From: Pogostemon cablin
Lineage: Eukaryota; Streptophyta; Magnoliopsida; Lamiales; Lamiaceae
Reading direction: 5' to 3'
Length of the DNA: 64,000 nt
NCBI GenBank assembly: GCA_023678885.1
Contig: CM042955.1
Span: forward strand, 37,976,088-38,040,087
Shown here: in pieces, positions 32,563 to 45,040 of the stretch
Numbering within the stretch: the stretch's first letter is position 1
Layout: each line of letters opens with the position of its first letter
Translations under genes and position numbers: made by a program
Notes under the pieces: generated by a model
What the model was told of the DNA's origin: nothing
What the model saw: the letters and a program-made list of their open reading frames with translations, nothing else
The model's database searches: none

Positions 32563-35500
32563 TTTTATAATAGGCAATAAGATGTACTAAAATGATAAAA
32601 AGGGATAGAAAAATCATCATGATAATTTATAGGGAGTAGGGACATGTTATTAACACCCCAAAACTACGATTATACAAAAAAAAAAATTATTTAATTTTTT
32701 TAATTAATATGAAAAAAAGATCATTATTATTAATACACCCCATTCAAGCATGTTCTATTTCTCTTTTAAATGACAACAAGAGATATCTTAACATAAAAGA
32801 TATGGTTCAATGCGTTGAGCTTGCCATAGCATACTTAACATAAGAGATATGATTCAATGCGTTGTAACTAATTAAGGTGGGTATTCTTTACTTAAAATAT
32901 TACTTTTCGAAGCATTAAATATTATTTTTTGAAATACGAATTAGTATTACTTTTTGTTACAACAAATATTATTCTCTCGAGAAGTAATAATATTTTGTAT
33001 TCTAATAAAAAATAGGCAAAATTTTAAATAAAAAAATTATTAAGATAATTAATAAATTTAAAAGGATAATTATTAAAATAAAGGGCATAAAATGTTAAAA
33101 AAAATGTATTCTCCACTTATAATATTATTATGATTACTTACAATATTATTATGATTATGATGATATAGTATTTTATATCAATCTATAAAATTATTTTTTA
33201 ATCATATTTAATTTTTAAAATTTTATTTACATAATCTTACTTTTTCATATCTGTTCGTCTAACTCATGATTTAAAAAATAACATTCCAAGTTATGTTATT
33301 TAATATGAAGTTGAAAACTAAGTTATGTGATGTAGTGTTCTTAAAAATCACTTAGGATTGTATTAAAGTTTTGTATAAGTTGTTGAAATTTATTCATCCC
33401 TCTTTAAACCTTAACCTTCGTACCAAGAAATAACATCGAAGTATATAGTTGATTTCATAACTTGCATTAGTCAGCACTCTGCAATCAAATCTATATTTTT
33501 TTTTAAAACCTGCTTTCAAAGTATCTCTTATAAAATTTAATCTTTTAGAACAAGCACATTCAGAGGACAACTTAAGAAAAATAATAAATATATTTGCATT
33601 CAACAGCTATCGACATCACATTTATACTAGTGATCAAAACTACTACCGAGTTAATTTTGTGAATGAAGAGAAGTCGAAAGCAGTTGTTCGAGTACTCCAT
33701 GAATCTAGCTTTGTACAGTATTTAAAAGAGATCTTCTAAAATGTAAATTTAACTTTCCACATTTTAAGTAGTTGACTACTCTCTACTTCTGTGATTTTGC
33801 TTCACAGCATCCATCCATGTCTTGGTTTTGTTGTTCGGGTTTCTAGCTGCAATTAATTCAATAATATCACTTATAATTTGTATACATATATGCATACATA
33901 CTCTTTGAATTTTTATCTTCACCAATAATGCTATGCAATCCTGCAAGAGACATGTATATATGTTAGTATATGAGAGAGAATTAAGGGTGAGAGATAAAGA
34001 GACCACCTCTATAGAATCTTCAAAAGTGTTGATCAGGGTGAATAACTTGACAAATTTTTTAGTTAATTACTGGATATACAGGTGATATGTAGAAATCCAA
34101 AAGTCGCATTAAATTCAAGATCAATTGTATTAGGATAAAAATAAAAGTTGCATGAATTATAAATTCAAGATGTAAACAAAGATTAAGTGAACCTTGTATT
34201 ATTAGTGAAAAATAAGTTAATAAAATTATTAATATAATTAATAATGTTGAAAGGGTTATTATCAAAATGAAGGAGGGATAAAATGGGAAAAAAAGTTTCT
34301 CAACTCCTTCACACTTTTAATATGTTAAGATTAAGATTAAGATTAAGATTAGATATAACTTTCCATTAAGCATGTTATTATTTCTATCTGTCCTACAAAG
34401 TACGAATATTTAAAAAAATTGTTCAATTAGATAGTTATCGCAGTATCTTAATCCAAGTATAAATATTTATTAAAAAATTTATCACTTTTTTTTATCTATT
34501 CTATAAAATTTATATGCCTTTTTTCAACAAATAGCCGGTCATCACTTTTACTACAATTTAATATTAAAAAAGTGTATTTTTTTAATTCATTTAAAAGAAA
34601 AAAATTAATTATATCTCTACTTATTATATAAAATAGCTTTCTAGAAAAAATATAGAAAATTTAAACTGAACAAAAAATAAAATAAAAAAATTATTAAACT
34701 TAAATTGAAGCTTTTTATAAATTTAAAGAGAGCTCCTTATATGCCATCATTCAACCACTTATATTAGTAGCATAGCACATGCATATGAATTTTCATTAGC
34801 AATATATAGAGTAATGGCCGCATGTGCTATTTAAAATGGAGCCCGCCTCATTATACGAGTTTGTGAGAGGCTTTCCACGAGTCTTTGATTAAATTGAATA
34901 AAGTGCATAAATTAATGTCTGTTCAATATTCTATGAAAAAACTTCACACAATATACTAAAAAATATCATAATGTACATCTATAAAAAAGTCAAATTTTAT
35001 AAACCAAAGTATCATCACAATACACATAAAGTTATGATGGCAATACATTTAAGTTTAAAAAAATCTCATTTTATAATCAAAAGTATTATCACAATACACA
35101 AAGTTATGATGGAAATACATTTCAGTTATACATTGTGATATTTTTTATTATATCTTGTAACATCTTGTTCATGTTACTTTGAATTTGTTTAAGGTCCATC
35201 CAACGGCAAAGATTTTAAATTCGTAAAGTATAGGTGGTGGTGTGCACTAATTTTAATTTGCCTATTTTTATATCTTAAACTATCAATGACTAGGAATCAT
35301 TACTAAAATTTTATTTCACTATTTAGGATAGAAAAATTCAAACCACATTAGCAAACAAGATAATGTGTTTTATTAAATTTAGAAGTACTCAATTTGATTA
35401 AAAAAAACATTTGATTTGATTGTTTACTATATTAAAATAAATTTGTCGATTCGTACATGTATAACTCGGTTGTATATATTTTGTTTATGTATATTTTTAT

Positions 35501-35925
35501 GATTCAATTATAAATATTTATAATTCAATTAAAAATTTTAAATGAAGTCACAAAAAATTGAGTTAGGAGTGTTTTCGTGGGCATTTTAATTTTTACCATA
35601 AAATGAAAATTTACCTTAAATATATAGTCTTATGTAACCTCCAGGTGATTGGTATGATAAATATTTTTATTTTTATATTTTTGAGAAAATATGATGGAAT
35701 TTAAACAAAAATGAAATTACTATTCCTAATTTAATTTCTAATATAATGATTGGTATAATTAATAAGGGTAGAATATATCCCATATATCATTTAGAATCAT
35801 CATTCATTAGAATAAGAAATAGTGATTCCTTCCATCTCATGTATGAGTGAGTTTCATGTAAAACGGGTTTATATGTTAATATGCGCTTATTTAGTATATA
35901 AAACATTATTTTTTATATAATTTTT
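32563..35925. other. Long AT-rich intergenic stretch
   Basis: No gene could be supported. It holds a short direct repeat (TTAACATAA...AGATATG...TTCAATGCGTTG near 32790 and 32835), four to five AAGATT units at 34325-34350, and splice-like motifs on the minus strand near 33850-33940 next to a short frame (ARNPNNKTKTWMDAVK) that I do not recognise. The last could be a degraded exon, but nothing else supports it. Confidence 0.35.
34979..35122. repeat. Two-copy tandem repeat, ~74-bp period
   Basis: ATCACAATACACATAAAGTTATGATGGCAATACATTTAAGT is followed about 74 bp later by ATCACAATACACAAAGTTATGATGGAAATACATTTCAGT, with shared flanking words (TTTATAA..AAAGTAT). Non-coding. Confidence 0.6.
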
Positions 35926-35934
35926 ACTCCCTCG

Positions 35935-37248
35935 CAGGGCCGGTCCTGTAATTTGAGGGGTTCGGTGCCAAATCATTTTTGAGCCTCTTATTTTTTTCAA
36001 TGTTAAGAAAAAAATAATAAAATAATAATATAAATATACAATTATAAATATTAACTATATTAACTGAGCATAAAATAATAAAAGACATTACTAAATTATA
36101 CGTGATAATGATATAACTCATCAAATAAAAAAAGTTTCTATATTTATTATAAAATTTATATGAAACTAGCTATGAAAAATTGATCTTCTAGCCGTTTTTT
36201 CAGCAAAATCGTCAATCAATTTTTCATAATTGAATTTATCTAGAAAATCATTCTCAATTAAAATCAAAGACAACGCATTTAATTTCGTTTGAGTCATAGT
36301 TGATCTCAAATAAGATTTCAACGACTTCAATCTGGAAAAACTTCTTTCTGCTGACGCAACCGTCACTGGGATGGTCAACAAAATCATCTAGATTATTATC
36401 AATATTCTCGTCTTCTTCATGGATATACTATCTGGATTATCAGTATCTTTTAAGCACAGATCATCTAGATTTTTTTTCTTGCAACCCTTCTGTATTAATT
36501 TGTTCTTTTTCTGAATCTTCAAGTGATGATCTTTTTTGTTCTTTCGTAACAAAAAATTTATTTATAGCTCCTCTTTGAGTTTCAATAAATTCTTCTTCTT
36601 TCTTCTTTTTCTTCGTTTTTCATATCCGGATGGGTATTTTTGATGAGGAGGCATCTCAAACTATCAATTAACTATTAAGAATAATTTATAAAAAAAATCA
36701 TCAATTCAACGGAATCATAAAACAAATTTGAATAGAAAAATACATAGAGTAAAAAGTACTAATGTAAAATTAAAATACCTTGTTCGAAAAGAATAAGGAT
36801 GTACAATTCTTCTCAGTTCTAGAGATGTTGCCGTAGAGAAAGAAAATAAAAATTTTCTGCTGACATTCGAAAAGAATTTGAAAAAGAATGATGAGAATAT
36901 TTAAAAAAATGGAAAAGATTCAAAAGAAATAAAGATTTTTTTTAGAACATATTAATTCAAGAATATCTATATCTATATTAATGATTTAATCTAATAATAT
37001 CTATATTTGCGTGTGAAATGTCATATGTGTATTAATTGCGGAAATTATGGAGCAAAAAGGGATTCGATCCTGCGTTGTGGCGAGGAAAAAGGAGCTCAAA
37101 GCCAGTTGAGCCATCGATTACTTTAAAATATGAATCAACTTTAAAATATATATATCATAATTATATATATATAAAACAAATCGGGGACCCTCGTCGAGGT
37201 GGGGCCTTGTGCGGCGGCACCTCCGGCACCGCCCCAGGGCCGCCCCTG
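35935..37248 (-). mobile_element. Internally deleted hAT transposon
   Basis: Ends CAGGGCCGGTCCTG and the complement CAGGGGCGGCCCTG are inverted, and the 8-bp duplication CTCCCTCG is perfect (35927-35934 and 37249-37256), both diagnostic of hAT. The 1314-bp element keeps the first and last parts of a ZMYM/TTF-type transposase on the minus strand and lacks the catalytic middle. The right end shares about 45 bp with the left end of the hAT element at 47906. Confidence 0.85.
36166..36654 (-). pseudogene. hAT transposase remnant: N-terminus and C-terminal dimerisation domain
   Basis: Starts ATG at 36654 with MPPHQKYPSGYEKRRKRR, the start typical of TTF/ZMYM-type plant hAT transposases; a shift of frame in the lysine-coding stretch then leads to FIETQRGAINKFFVTKE. 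At 36166-36387 the dimerisation domain is open: IPVTVASAERSFSRLKSLKS, YLRSTMTQTKLNALSLILIE. The central catalytic domain (several hundred residues in full-length relatives) is missing, so the element depends on a transposase from elsewhere. Confidence 0.8.
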
Positions 37249-37503
37249 CTCCCTCGATCCCGTTGAAACGTGGACGTTTGTTTTTTGCACGTTAATTAAG
37301 TAGTATAATATTTTAATGTGTAATAAGATGAGAGAAATAATATATTAATGTAAAGTTGGTAGGTGTATTAGTATGACATGTGGGCCCATGGAGAGAGAAG
37401 TAATTAATATGTGTTGATCTTCTTTACTAAAAAGGAAATGCACACTTTGTATTGGGACGGATCAAAATGAAAAACGCTTACGTTTCAATAGGACGGATGA
37501 AAT

Positions 37504-38300
37504 ATATAGAAGAGTAATAATTCATGTCTCTAAGAATATTTTTTCATGTACTAAAGAGTAATCGAGAAATCCGGGTATTACAAGAATTTGAAGAGTAATA
37601 TTTTTTTTAATTTTAAAGAGTAACAATATATGTGTCTAAAGAGTAATTTTTTATGTAGTAAAGAATAATAGGGTTTACATACAAATGTATATAAACCCGA
37701 TTTGCACAAGTGTTTGTGAAAAATAAAATGTAAATCATTGAAAATTTAAATAAAACAATATTATAATATTCATTTCAATAAAAAATATTAATTCAAATTT
37801 AAATTTAAATCTAAATTCTTTAAAATTGTAAAAAATTTTTTAATAATTATTTTAAATAAAAATTAATAAATTATATGCATAAATTAATAATATTTGTTAA
37901 ATTAAATATAAAATTATATGTAATATTAAATTTTATTTTTATTTTTACTTTTTACTTTTTATGCATAATTTATTAACTTTTTAATTATGTATGATTTTTA
38001 TTTAAATTTTAAATATTATAAATTTTATATTAATTATAATTTAATAAATATTTTTATTTGTATAATCATGATAATATATATTAAAATTTCAATATATTTT
38101 GATTAATTTAATTTTTATATAATTTATAATAATTTTAATATAATAATATTATAAAACTAGATGAGATTTTTTTATATAATTTATAATATTTTTTATTTAA
38201 TATTATAAAAATAAATGAGATTGTAATTATTTATAGAACATATTCTATTACTCGTTAAATCTAAATCAATATCCATTATAATATCTATAATTTTTAATCA
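37504..38300. other. Very AT-rich stretch
   Basis: From about 37730 to 38280 the sequence is nearly all A and T, with runs such as TTTTTATTTTTATTTTTACT and AATTTAAATTTAAAT, and no ORF. The AAAGAGTAATTTTTTATGTA words at 37520-37680 also occur near 60410, so they are part of a dispersed repeat. A matrix-attachment role is possible but unsupported. Confidence 0.4.
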
Positions 38301-38313
38301 TTCTTTTCCATCC

Positions 38314-38325
38314 TATATAAATAGT
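38314..38325 (+). promoter_or_regulatory. TATA box, possibly of the DUF3527 gene
   Basis: CTATATAAATAG is a very good plant TATA box after the AT-rich stretch. The next plus-strand gene is the broken DUF3527 gene at 45041, now 6.7 kb away because the Copia at 38740-44174 lies between. Without that insertion the distance would be about 1.3 kb, enough for a leader with an intron. The link is inferred. Confidence 0.4.
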
Positions 38326-38739
38326 GGCGGGTAGGGAGATTGTAGCTTCATAACCTCACAAAGACGAGTCAAAGAAGCTTGCTTTATTAGTGGGGCACTA
38401 ACATAGACCCGACTTTGATCCATGTTTCTCCGTCTTCGTTGCTGTTGTGATGGAAGGGAAGGATCCATTTGTCTCTACACCCACCCCACCCTACCCCACC
38501 CCACCCTTCCCCCCGACAATGGACGAAAGAAAGTGAAAAAAAGAATGAAAATATAGGCATGCATGTTCTCTTTTTGGACAATCATCACTTTACTATTTGG
38601 TGGCCTGCTTCTCAGTACAATAATGTCTTCTTCTCTCTCCTCTCAATTAATCTTCTTTTCCTTTGTCTCTATCACAAGGAAACCACAAAATTCTCAAAAA
38701 CTTGTTCTTGATTTTGTTTTTGTTGTTGTTGTCACTGTT

Positions 38740-39366
38740 TGTGATGAAAACTACATACAAATGCTTGATCAACATTAGGAGGTAGTGTTCTTTGTGTTTC
38801 AACTTCTAGATGGTGATGATATATGCATGAAACTGGTATATCAGCAGCAAACGAGCTGATGACAACACAAATCATCACAATTGGTGCCATGTGTGCAAGT
38901 GGCGACCAGGGCAGTTTATGGCTGTTGTACAGGTGGCATGCATGCGGCTTCTGGAAGGTTCCACAGATGGATGAGAAGCTTGTCATGCAGGCTGTATGAT
39001 GGAGTCAGTTACAACCGCAAAGATTCGATTTAACCTCTTGGAAATCCAGCTGGAAGTTGGTTACTCGAAGTTGGTCCTGTAACTTTGCTGTGCATGCATA
39101 GAGTGTATATAATGATGTAATCTATGCATGAGCTCATTGTAACACCTTCATTCTCTCAATCAATAATAGATCTCTCTCTCACAGTAGACGTAGGCTTGTG
39201 AAAACAAGGTGAACCACTATAAACCCTTTCTTCTTCATTCAATAACACACACACACTTTCATAATTGTTATCATATGTGATCAATTTCTTGCTTTCAAAC
39301 TTAGAGTTGATTGTGTATTCTTAGAGTAATTCTTGGATTACTTAGCTAGGATCTTTATCCGTGAGA
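38740..39366 (+). repeat. 5' LTR of the 38.7-44.2 kb Copia
   Basis: Starts TGTGATGAAAACTACATAC and ends TTTATCCGTGAGA. It has an internal TATA-like GTATATAATGATG near 39105 followed by CTCTCTCTCACAG, a likely LTR promoter area. About 20 differences from 43542-44174, including a CA-repeat length change. Confidence 0.85.
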
Positions 39367-39369
39367 AAG

Positions 39370-39385
39370 TGGCGCCGTCTGTGGG
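39370..39385 (+). other. Primer-binding site of the 38.7-44.2 kb Copia
   Basis: TGGCGCCGTCTGTGGG lies three bases after the LTR. The related element at 53.6-58.7 kb has TGGCGCCATCCCGTGGG at the same place, so both probably use the same kind of tRNA primer. Confidence 0.75.
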
Positions 39386-39453
39386 AAACTAGACCACAAG
39401 ATCAGAAATCAACAGAAGGAGGAATCAAGAAGCAATTGAAGGAAGTTGACACC

Positions 39454-41083
39454 ATGGTTGCAACCAAGTTTGATATTGAGAGGTTTACAGAGAAATCTAA
39501 CTTCAGTTTGTGGAAGATCAAGATGAGAGCCATCTTGGTACAACAAGGATTGGCAGATGCCATCAAGGATAAGCCTGCAACAACTGCAGAAGCTGCACAA
39601 ACAGTTATAGAAGCCACTTCAGAAGCTGATACTCAAGAAAGAGGATTAAGTGTTATTGTATTATGTCTTGGTGATAAGGCTTTGAGAGAAGTACAAAGAG
39701 ACATCTGCAAGAGTTGTATGGAAGAAACTTGAAGATCTATACATGGTAAAATCTCTTGCTAACCGTTTATACTTAAAGTAGAAACTATATTCTTTTAAGA
39801 TGGTTGAGGATAGATCAGTTTTAGTGCAGCTTGATGAGTTCAATAAGGTGTTAGATAATCTAGAAAATGTTAATGTTAAAATTAAAACAGAAGATAAGGC
39901 CTCAATATTTTTGTCAGCACTTCCAAAGTCTTTTGAAAGCTTCAAAGACACACTCCTGTTTGGAAATAGAGAAACTATAAGTCTTGATGAGGCTGAAATT
40001 GCTCTGAAGACAAAGGAGTTTCAGAAAGTTTCTGAAGAACAAGGAGCATCTGGAGAGGGATTAATGATCAAGAGGAATGATCATGGTAAGAAGAACAACA
40101 AGAAAGACAATTTTGATTCAAAGAAACAAGGAAACAAGGCTGATCAGTCAAACTCTGATAAGGAGGGAAGGAAGTGTTTTCACTGCCATGAACCAGGCCA
40201 TTACAAGAATAACTGCTACAAGTTCAAAGCTGAAAAGAAAAGAAAAACAGATGCTGGTAAAGATGGACAACAAAGAGTGCAAGCAAATCAGGTTGTAAAT
40301 AATCAGAATCAGGCTACTGATTATCCTGAGGCACTTGTGGTTGGCTCATCAAAAGGATCCATGGATTGGATCATTGATTCAGGATGTACATTCCATATGT
40401 CTCCTATGAAGCATTGGTTTACTGATCTCAAGTTGCAGAATACTGGATCAGTATTGTTAGGGGCTGATCACACATGTCAGATCAGAGGTGTTGGATCCAT
40501 CAGATTGAGGATGCATGATGGAGTTACCAGGATTTTGACAGGTGTGAGGTATAATCCAGAACTCAAGAGAAACTTGATTTCTTTAGGTATCTTAGATGCT
40601 TCAGGTTATGAGTTTAGATCAAGGGGAGGGGTACTCATTGTTGAGAAAGATGAGTATGAAGTGATGACAGGAATCAGGAAAAATGGATTGTATATTCTTG
40701 ATGGACACACAGTGGTTGGACATAATCTTGTCTCAACTGGAAGTGATGAAATTCACTTATGGCATAGAAGACTAGCTCACATAAGTGAGAAAGGATTACA
40801 AGAATTGTCAAGACAGAATGTTATCAGTATCAGATCAACAGACAAGCTGGATCAGTGTGAGGATTGCATTTTTGGCAAAGCTAAGAGGCTGAAGTTTGGC
40901 ATTGGAGAACATACAAGCAAATCCAGACTTGATTATATCCATTCAGATCTGTGGGGACCTGCAAGAACACTAACAAAAGGAGGAGGCAGGTATTTTATCT
41001 CATTTATTGATGATTACAGTGGAAAGATATGGATATATATACTGAAATCTAAGGATGCAGCTTTCATTACTTTCAAGAATTAG
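39454..41083 (+). pseudogene. TNT1-like Copia: gag, protease and integrase N-terminal part
   Basis: Gag starts MVATKFDIERFTEKSNFSLW (39454), breaks near 39730, and continues from 39800 with LPKSFESFKDTLLFGNRETI. A zinc knuckle CFHCHEPGHYKNNC, protease WIIDSGCTFHMSP, GAG-pre-integrase LWHRRLAHISEKGLQEL and the integrase start YIHSDLWGPA...FISFIDDYSGKIWIYILKS follow, up to a TAG near 41081. The pattern is that of TNT1-94-type plant Copia polyproteins. Confidence 0.85.
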
Positions 41084-43420
41084 TTAACTGAGGTAGAGAA
41101 TAGTTGCAATAACAAGATTAAGATATTAAGAACTGATAATGGTCTTGAATACTGTTCTGATGAGTTCAATAAGTTTTGTAAGGAAAGGGGGATCATGAGA
41201 CATAAGACAGTACCAGGTACACCACAACAAAATGGTGTTGCAGAGAGGTTAAACCAGACTTTACTTGAGAGAGTAAGGTATATATTAAGTAGTTCTGGTC
41301 TTTCAAAAGACTTCTGGGGAGAGTTAGTTAGTACAGTAACTTTTCTAATCAATAGGTGCCCATCAACACCTCTTAAACTTAGAACACCTCAGGAAGTATG
41401 GACTGGAAAAGCTGCTAATTATACTAGGCTCAGAGTGATTGGTTGTCTAGCTTATGCACATGTTAAACAAGATAAGCTAGCTCCAAGAGCTATCAAGTGT
41501 GTCATGATTTGATATCCCAAAGGTGTTAAAGCTTACAAACTATGGAGCATTGAAGGTAAAAAGTTTATGATAAGCAGGGATGTTACCTTTAATGAGATTG
41601 TTATGCCATTGAAACCTCAAGATCAAAATAAGTATGAAGCTGAGCTTGAGGTGGAGCTTATGAACAAGATTCAGAAGGATCAGTTAAGAATTGAAGGAGA
41701 GACAATGCAAGAAGGAACTGGTTCACCATCTGAAGATGATCAGGTCACATCTAATACTGATGAGCTGCTCAATAGCTATCAGTTGGCAAGGGATAGACAG
41801 AGGAGGTCTATTAAGACTCCAGCTAGGTTTGCAGATGATGATATTATATCCTTTGCACTGTACTCTGCAGAGGATATTGATTCATATGAACCAAGAAACT
41901 ATCAGGAAGCAATGAACAGTAAGGATAGTGCAAGGTGGAGCGTTTTTATGCAAGAAGAGTTGCTTTCATTAGAGAAGAATCAGACCTGGATAATTATTCA
42001 GAGACCAAAGGATCAGAAGTTAGTGAGCTGTAAATGGATTTACAAGAAAAATACCTCACTAGAAAGGACTGATGGTATCAGGTTTAAAGCAAAATTAGTT
42101 GCCAGGGGATTTTCTCAAAGGGAAGGCATTGATTATACAGAGATATTCTCTCCAGTTGTGAAATATTGTTCCATTAGGATATTGTTGGCATTAGTTACTC
42201 AGTTTAATTTGGATTTGCATTAGATGGATGTGACTACAACTTTTCTTCATGGAAATTTGGAGGAGAAGATCTATATGACAGTTCCAAAGGGAGTTTCAGT
42301 TCAAAACTCAACTGCTAAGGCTTGTTTACTTCTAAAGTCACTATATGGATTGAAACAAAGTCCTAGGAGATAGTATCTCAGATTTGATGAGTACATTATC
42401 AGTTGTGTGTACATCAAACAAGACAGTGAGTAGTATATTTTTTTGTTATTATATGTTGATGACATCTTAATTGCTTGCAAGTCTATGGAAGGGATCACAG
42501 TTGTGAAGGAGATGTTGAAGTCAGAGTTTGATATGAAGGATTTGGGTGAAGCTACTGTTATATTGGGAATGGAGACCAAGAGGGACAGATCAGCTGGTTC
42601 TATAGTACTACATCAGAGTTTATACTTAGAGAAAGTTCTCAAGAGGTACAATATGGATCAAAGTAAAGCTGTTACTACTCATGTGAAGCAAGGGTTGGGT
42701 CTGTCAACTCAGCAATCAACTAGAACAAGTGAAGAAGCATCAGAGATGGAAAGGGTTCCTTATGTTAATGCAGTTGGCAGTCTCATGTATGCAATGGTGT
42801 GCTGCAGGCCAGACTTAGCTCATGCAATGAGTTTGGTGAGCAGGTTTATGGGGAATCTAGGGAAAGATCACTGGGAGGCTATTAAGTGGATTCAGAGATA
42901 CATCAGAGGCAGCTTTACAATAGGTTTGCATTTTAATAAGTTTACTTCTAACATTGATTTTCTTGCAGGTTATGTAGATGCTGATTATACTGCAAACTTA
43001 GACACAAGGAAGTCACTATCAGGCTATATATTCTGCTTATTTGGTACAGTTATAAGTTGGAGATCAACACATCAGTCAGTGGTTGCATTGTCTACAACTG
43101 AGGCTGAGTTTATCTCACTTACAGAGGCAGTAAAAGAGGGCTTGTGGTTGCAGGGAATTTTATCTGAGTTTGGGGTGTTACAAGAGTCAGTATTGGTGCA
43201 TTATGACAACTCTAGTGCTATACACTTGTCAAGACATCAGGGTTATCATGAAAGGACAAAGCACATAGATGTAAGGATGTATTTTGTTAGAGACTTAGTT
43301 GAAGGAGGAAAAGTTGTTGTTAAGAAGGTTGAAACAGCAAAGAATCCAGCTGTTTTTCTCACTAAGGCCTTGCCTAGTTCAAAATTTGAGTTATGCAAGA
43401 GTCTTATCAATGTGTGCTGA
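41084..43420 (+). pseudogene. TNT1-like Copia: integrase end, reverse transcriptase and RNase H
   Basis: Integrase continues with LRTDNGLEYCSDEF and GTPQQNGVAERLNQTLLERV, stops at TGA near 41511, then ISRDVTFNEI. RT: LVSCKWIYKKN, ARGFSQREGIDYTEIFSPVV, a TAG near 42222, DVTTTFLHGNLEE, SLYGLKQSPRR, more stops near 42372 and 42430, then the catalytic YVDDILIA at about 42452. The last 325 codons (42443-43420) are open and hold RNase H: STTEAEFISLTEAVKE, VHYDNSSAIHLSRHQGYHER and IDVRMYFVRDL. Confidence 0.85.
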
Positions 43421-43541
43421 ACATATCAGTGGAGAGTTCAGCTGCTCTCATAAAAGTAGTGTACAAGTTTGCTGTCTTGATAAAACAGTGGGGTGAAAGA
43501 GTGATTGATGTTGATTGAGTATGAAGTTTTAGGTGGAGAAT

Positions 43542-44174
43542 TGTGATGAAAACTACATACAAATGCTTGATCAACATTAGGAGGTAGTGTTCTTTGTGTT
43601 TCAGCTTCTAGATGGTGATGATATATGCATGAAACTGGTATATCAGCAGCAAATGAGCTGATGGCAACACAAAGCATCACAATTGGTGCCATGTGTGCAA
43701 GTGGGGACTAGAGCAGTTTATGGCTGTTGTACAGGTGGCATGCGTGCGGCTTCTGGAAGGTTCCACACATGGATGAGAAGCTTGTCACGCAGGCTGTGTG
43801 ATGGAGTCAGTTACAACCGCAAAGATTCGATTTAACCACTTGGAAATCCAGCTGGAAGTTGGTTACTTGAAGTTGGTCCTGTAACTTTGCTGTGCATGCA
43901 TAGAGTGTATATAATGATGTAATCTATGCATGAGCTCATTGTAACACCTTCATTCTCTCAATCAATAATAGATCTCTCTCTCACAGTGGACGTAGGCTTG
44001 TGAAAACAAGCTGAACCACTATAAACCCTTTCTTCTTCATTCAATAACACACACACACACACACACTTTCATAGTTATCATATGTGTTAAATTTCTTGCT
44101 TTCAAACTTAGAGTTGATTGTGTATTCTTAGAGTAATTCGTTGGATTACTTAGCTAGGATCTTTATCCGTGAGA
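43542..44174 (+). repeat. 3' LTR of the 38.7-44.2 kb Copia
   Basis: Copy of 38740-39366 with a longer CA run (about 44047-44066). It is followed directly by CTGTT and then by the presumed leader of the DUF3527 gene. Confidence 0.85.
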
Positions 44175-44179
44175 CTGTT

Positions 44180-45040
44180 GAATCGAAAAAATTGGTGGCT
44201 TTTTTCAGAATGTGAAATTGGGTTTCACCGGAAGAGCCTTTGAGGAGAAGAGAAGGACCAAATGATTGCTTTTTGTTAGCAATTTTTTTTTTTTGGGGTT
44301 TTCTTTTCCTTCACTTCTCTGAGATCTGGTGCAGTGGATTACAGCAGTTTATTGTGGGAGCTGCACTTTGAATGACTTGGAATGCAAGTGTATGTGAAAT
44401 TGCTTTCTTGAATCATGCTCTTTGTTCTTAATTATGAGTGTTGTATTGCTTGTTTGTTGGAAAGTTCCAGCTCAAATGGGATCATCAGTTGGGTCTCTAT
44501 CAAGCTCTATTGCTCTTAAAATTATTAGCAAGGTCCATGCATTTGTTGGGATTGTGTATAAGATCTTGAATTGCATATCAGATATGTAAGGAAAATTAGG
44601 TTCTTTGCTTTTGGTGAATTAGTTTGGGAGTGATAATCCTCTTTGGCTAACCTCAAGAAATGGGTATTGTATTCCATTTAATGCTAGTAGCAGTTTTATA
44701 TGATTGTATCACTTTAATTTAGTATTATTGGTGCTTTGCTGGATACCCAATTTTATTCTTCTGATTTAAGACAAGGGTTTGGTATTAAATTGTTTAAATT
44801 GAAGTGAGTAATTGAACTCTGTGTACTAGTTTTGTAGGAAATACTTGGATGTTATGCTCAATGTTATCTGCAATCTGCTAGTTCTTGGCTTCTTGAATTC
44901 TTTGTTCTGTTTGTCAGTTATTTGTCTTTCTGAGATACTAAGAATGCAACATGTAATGAGTGAGTTCCAAAAATTTTTACTTACCTCTTTTCTTTTTTCT
45001 ATAGGAGGATTATCTATGAATGAGGATAGGCTAATTAGTC
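44180..45040 (+). other. Presumed 5' leader/intron of the DUF3527 gene
   Basis: No ORF of note. The T-rich composition and TTTTCTATAG just before 45005 fit an intron ending shortly before the start codon at 45041. The Copia sits between this and the TATA region at 38314, so the insertion was probably in the 5' leader or first intron. Confidence 0.4.

Larger units (their letters stand above)
35926..37503. mobile_element. Stowaway-like MITE split by a hAT element
   Basis: The MITE begins ACTCCCTCG (35926-35934), is interrupted by the hAT element at 35935-37248 plus its 8-bp duplication, and resumes ATCCCGTTGAAACGTGG at 37257. It ends near 37503 with AATAGGACGGATGAAATA, a diverged complement of the CTCCCTCCGTCC end. 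Without the insertion it is about 255 bp, normal for these MITEs. Confidence 0.7.
38740..44174 (+). mobile_element. TNT1-like Copia LTR retrotransposon
   Basis: LTRs 38740-39366 (627 bp) and 43542-44174 (633 bp) are flanked by the perfect duplication CTGTT (38735-38739 and 44175-44179). The primer-binding site TGGCGCCGTCTGTGGG starts at 39370, and a polypurine tract (AGGTGGAGAA) ends at 43540. gag, protease, integrase, RT and RNase H follow in Copia order. At least six stops or shifts break it, e.g. after ICKSCMEET (39730), TAG near 41080, TGA near 41510, TAG near 42222. The LTRs are about 97% identical by eye. The right LTR end is GTGAGA, not ...CA. Confidence 0.9.

Noticed and set aside
33776..34006. 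Possible exon on the minus strand with a splice-like acceptor
   Set aside because: Too short, no family recognised, no partner exon nearby.
34325..34350. Telomere-like short repeat
   Set aside because: The unit is AAGATT, not the plant telomere TTTAGGG, and only four to five units are present.
37730..38280. Matrix-attachment region or replication origin
   Set aside because: Only AT richness supports it; no defined motif or comparison is available.
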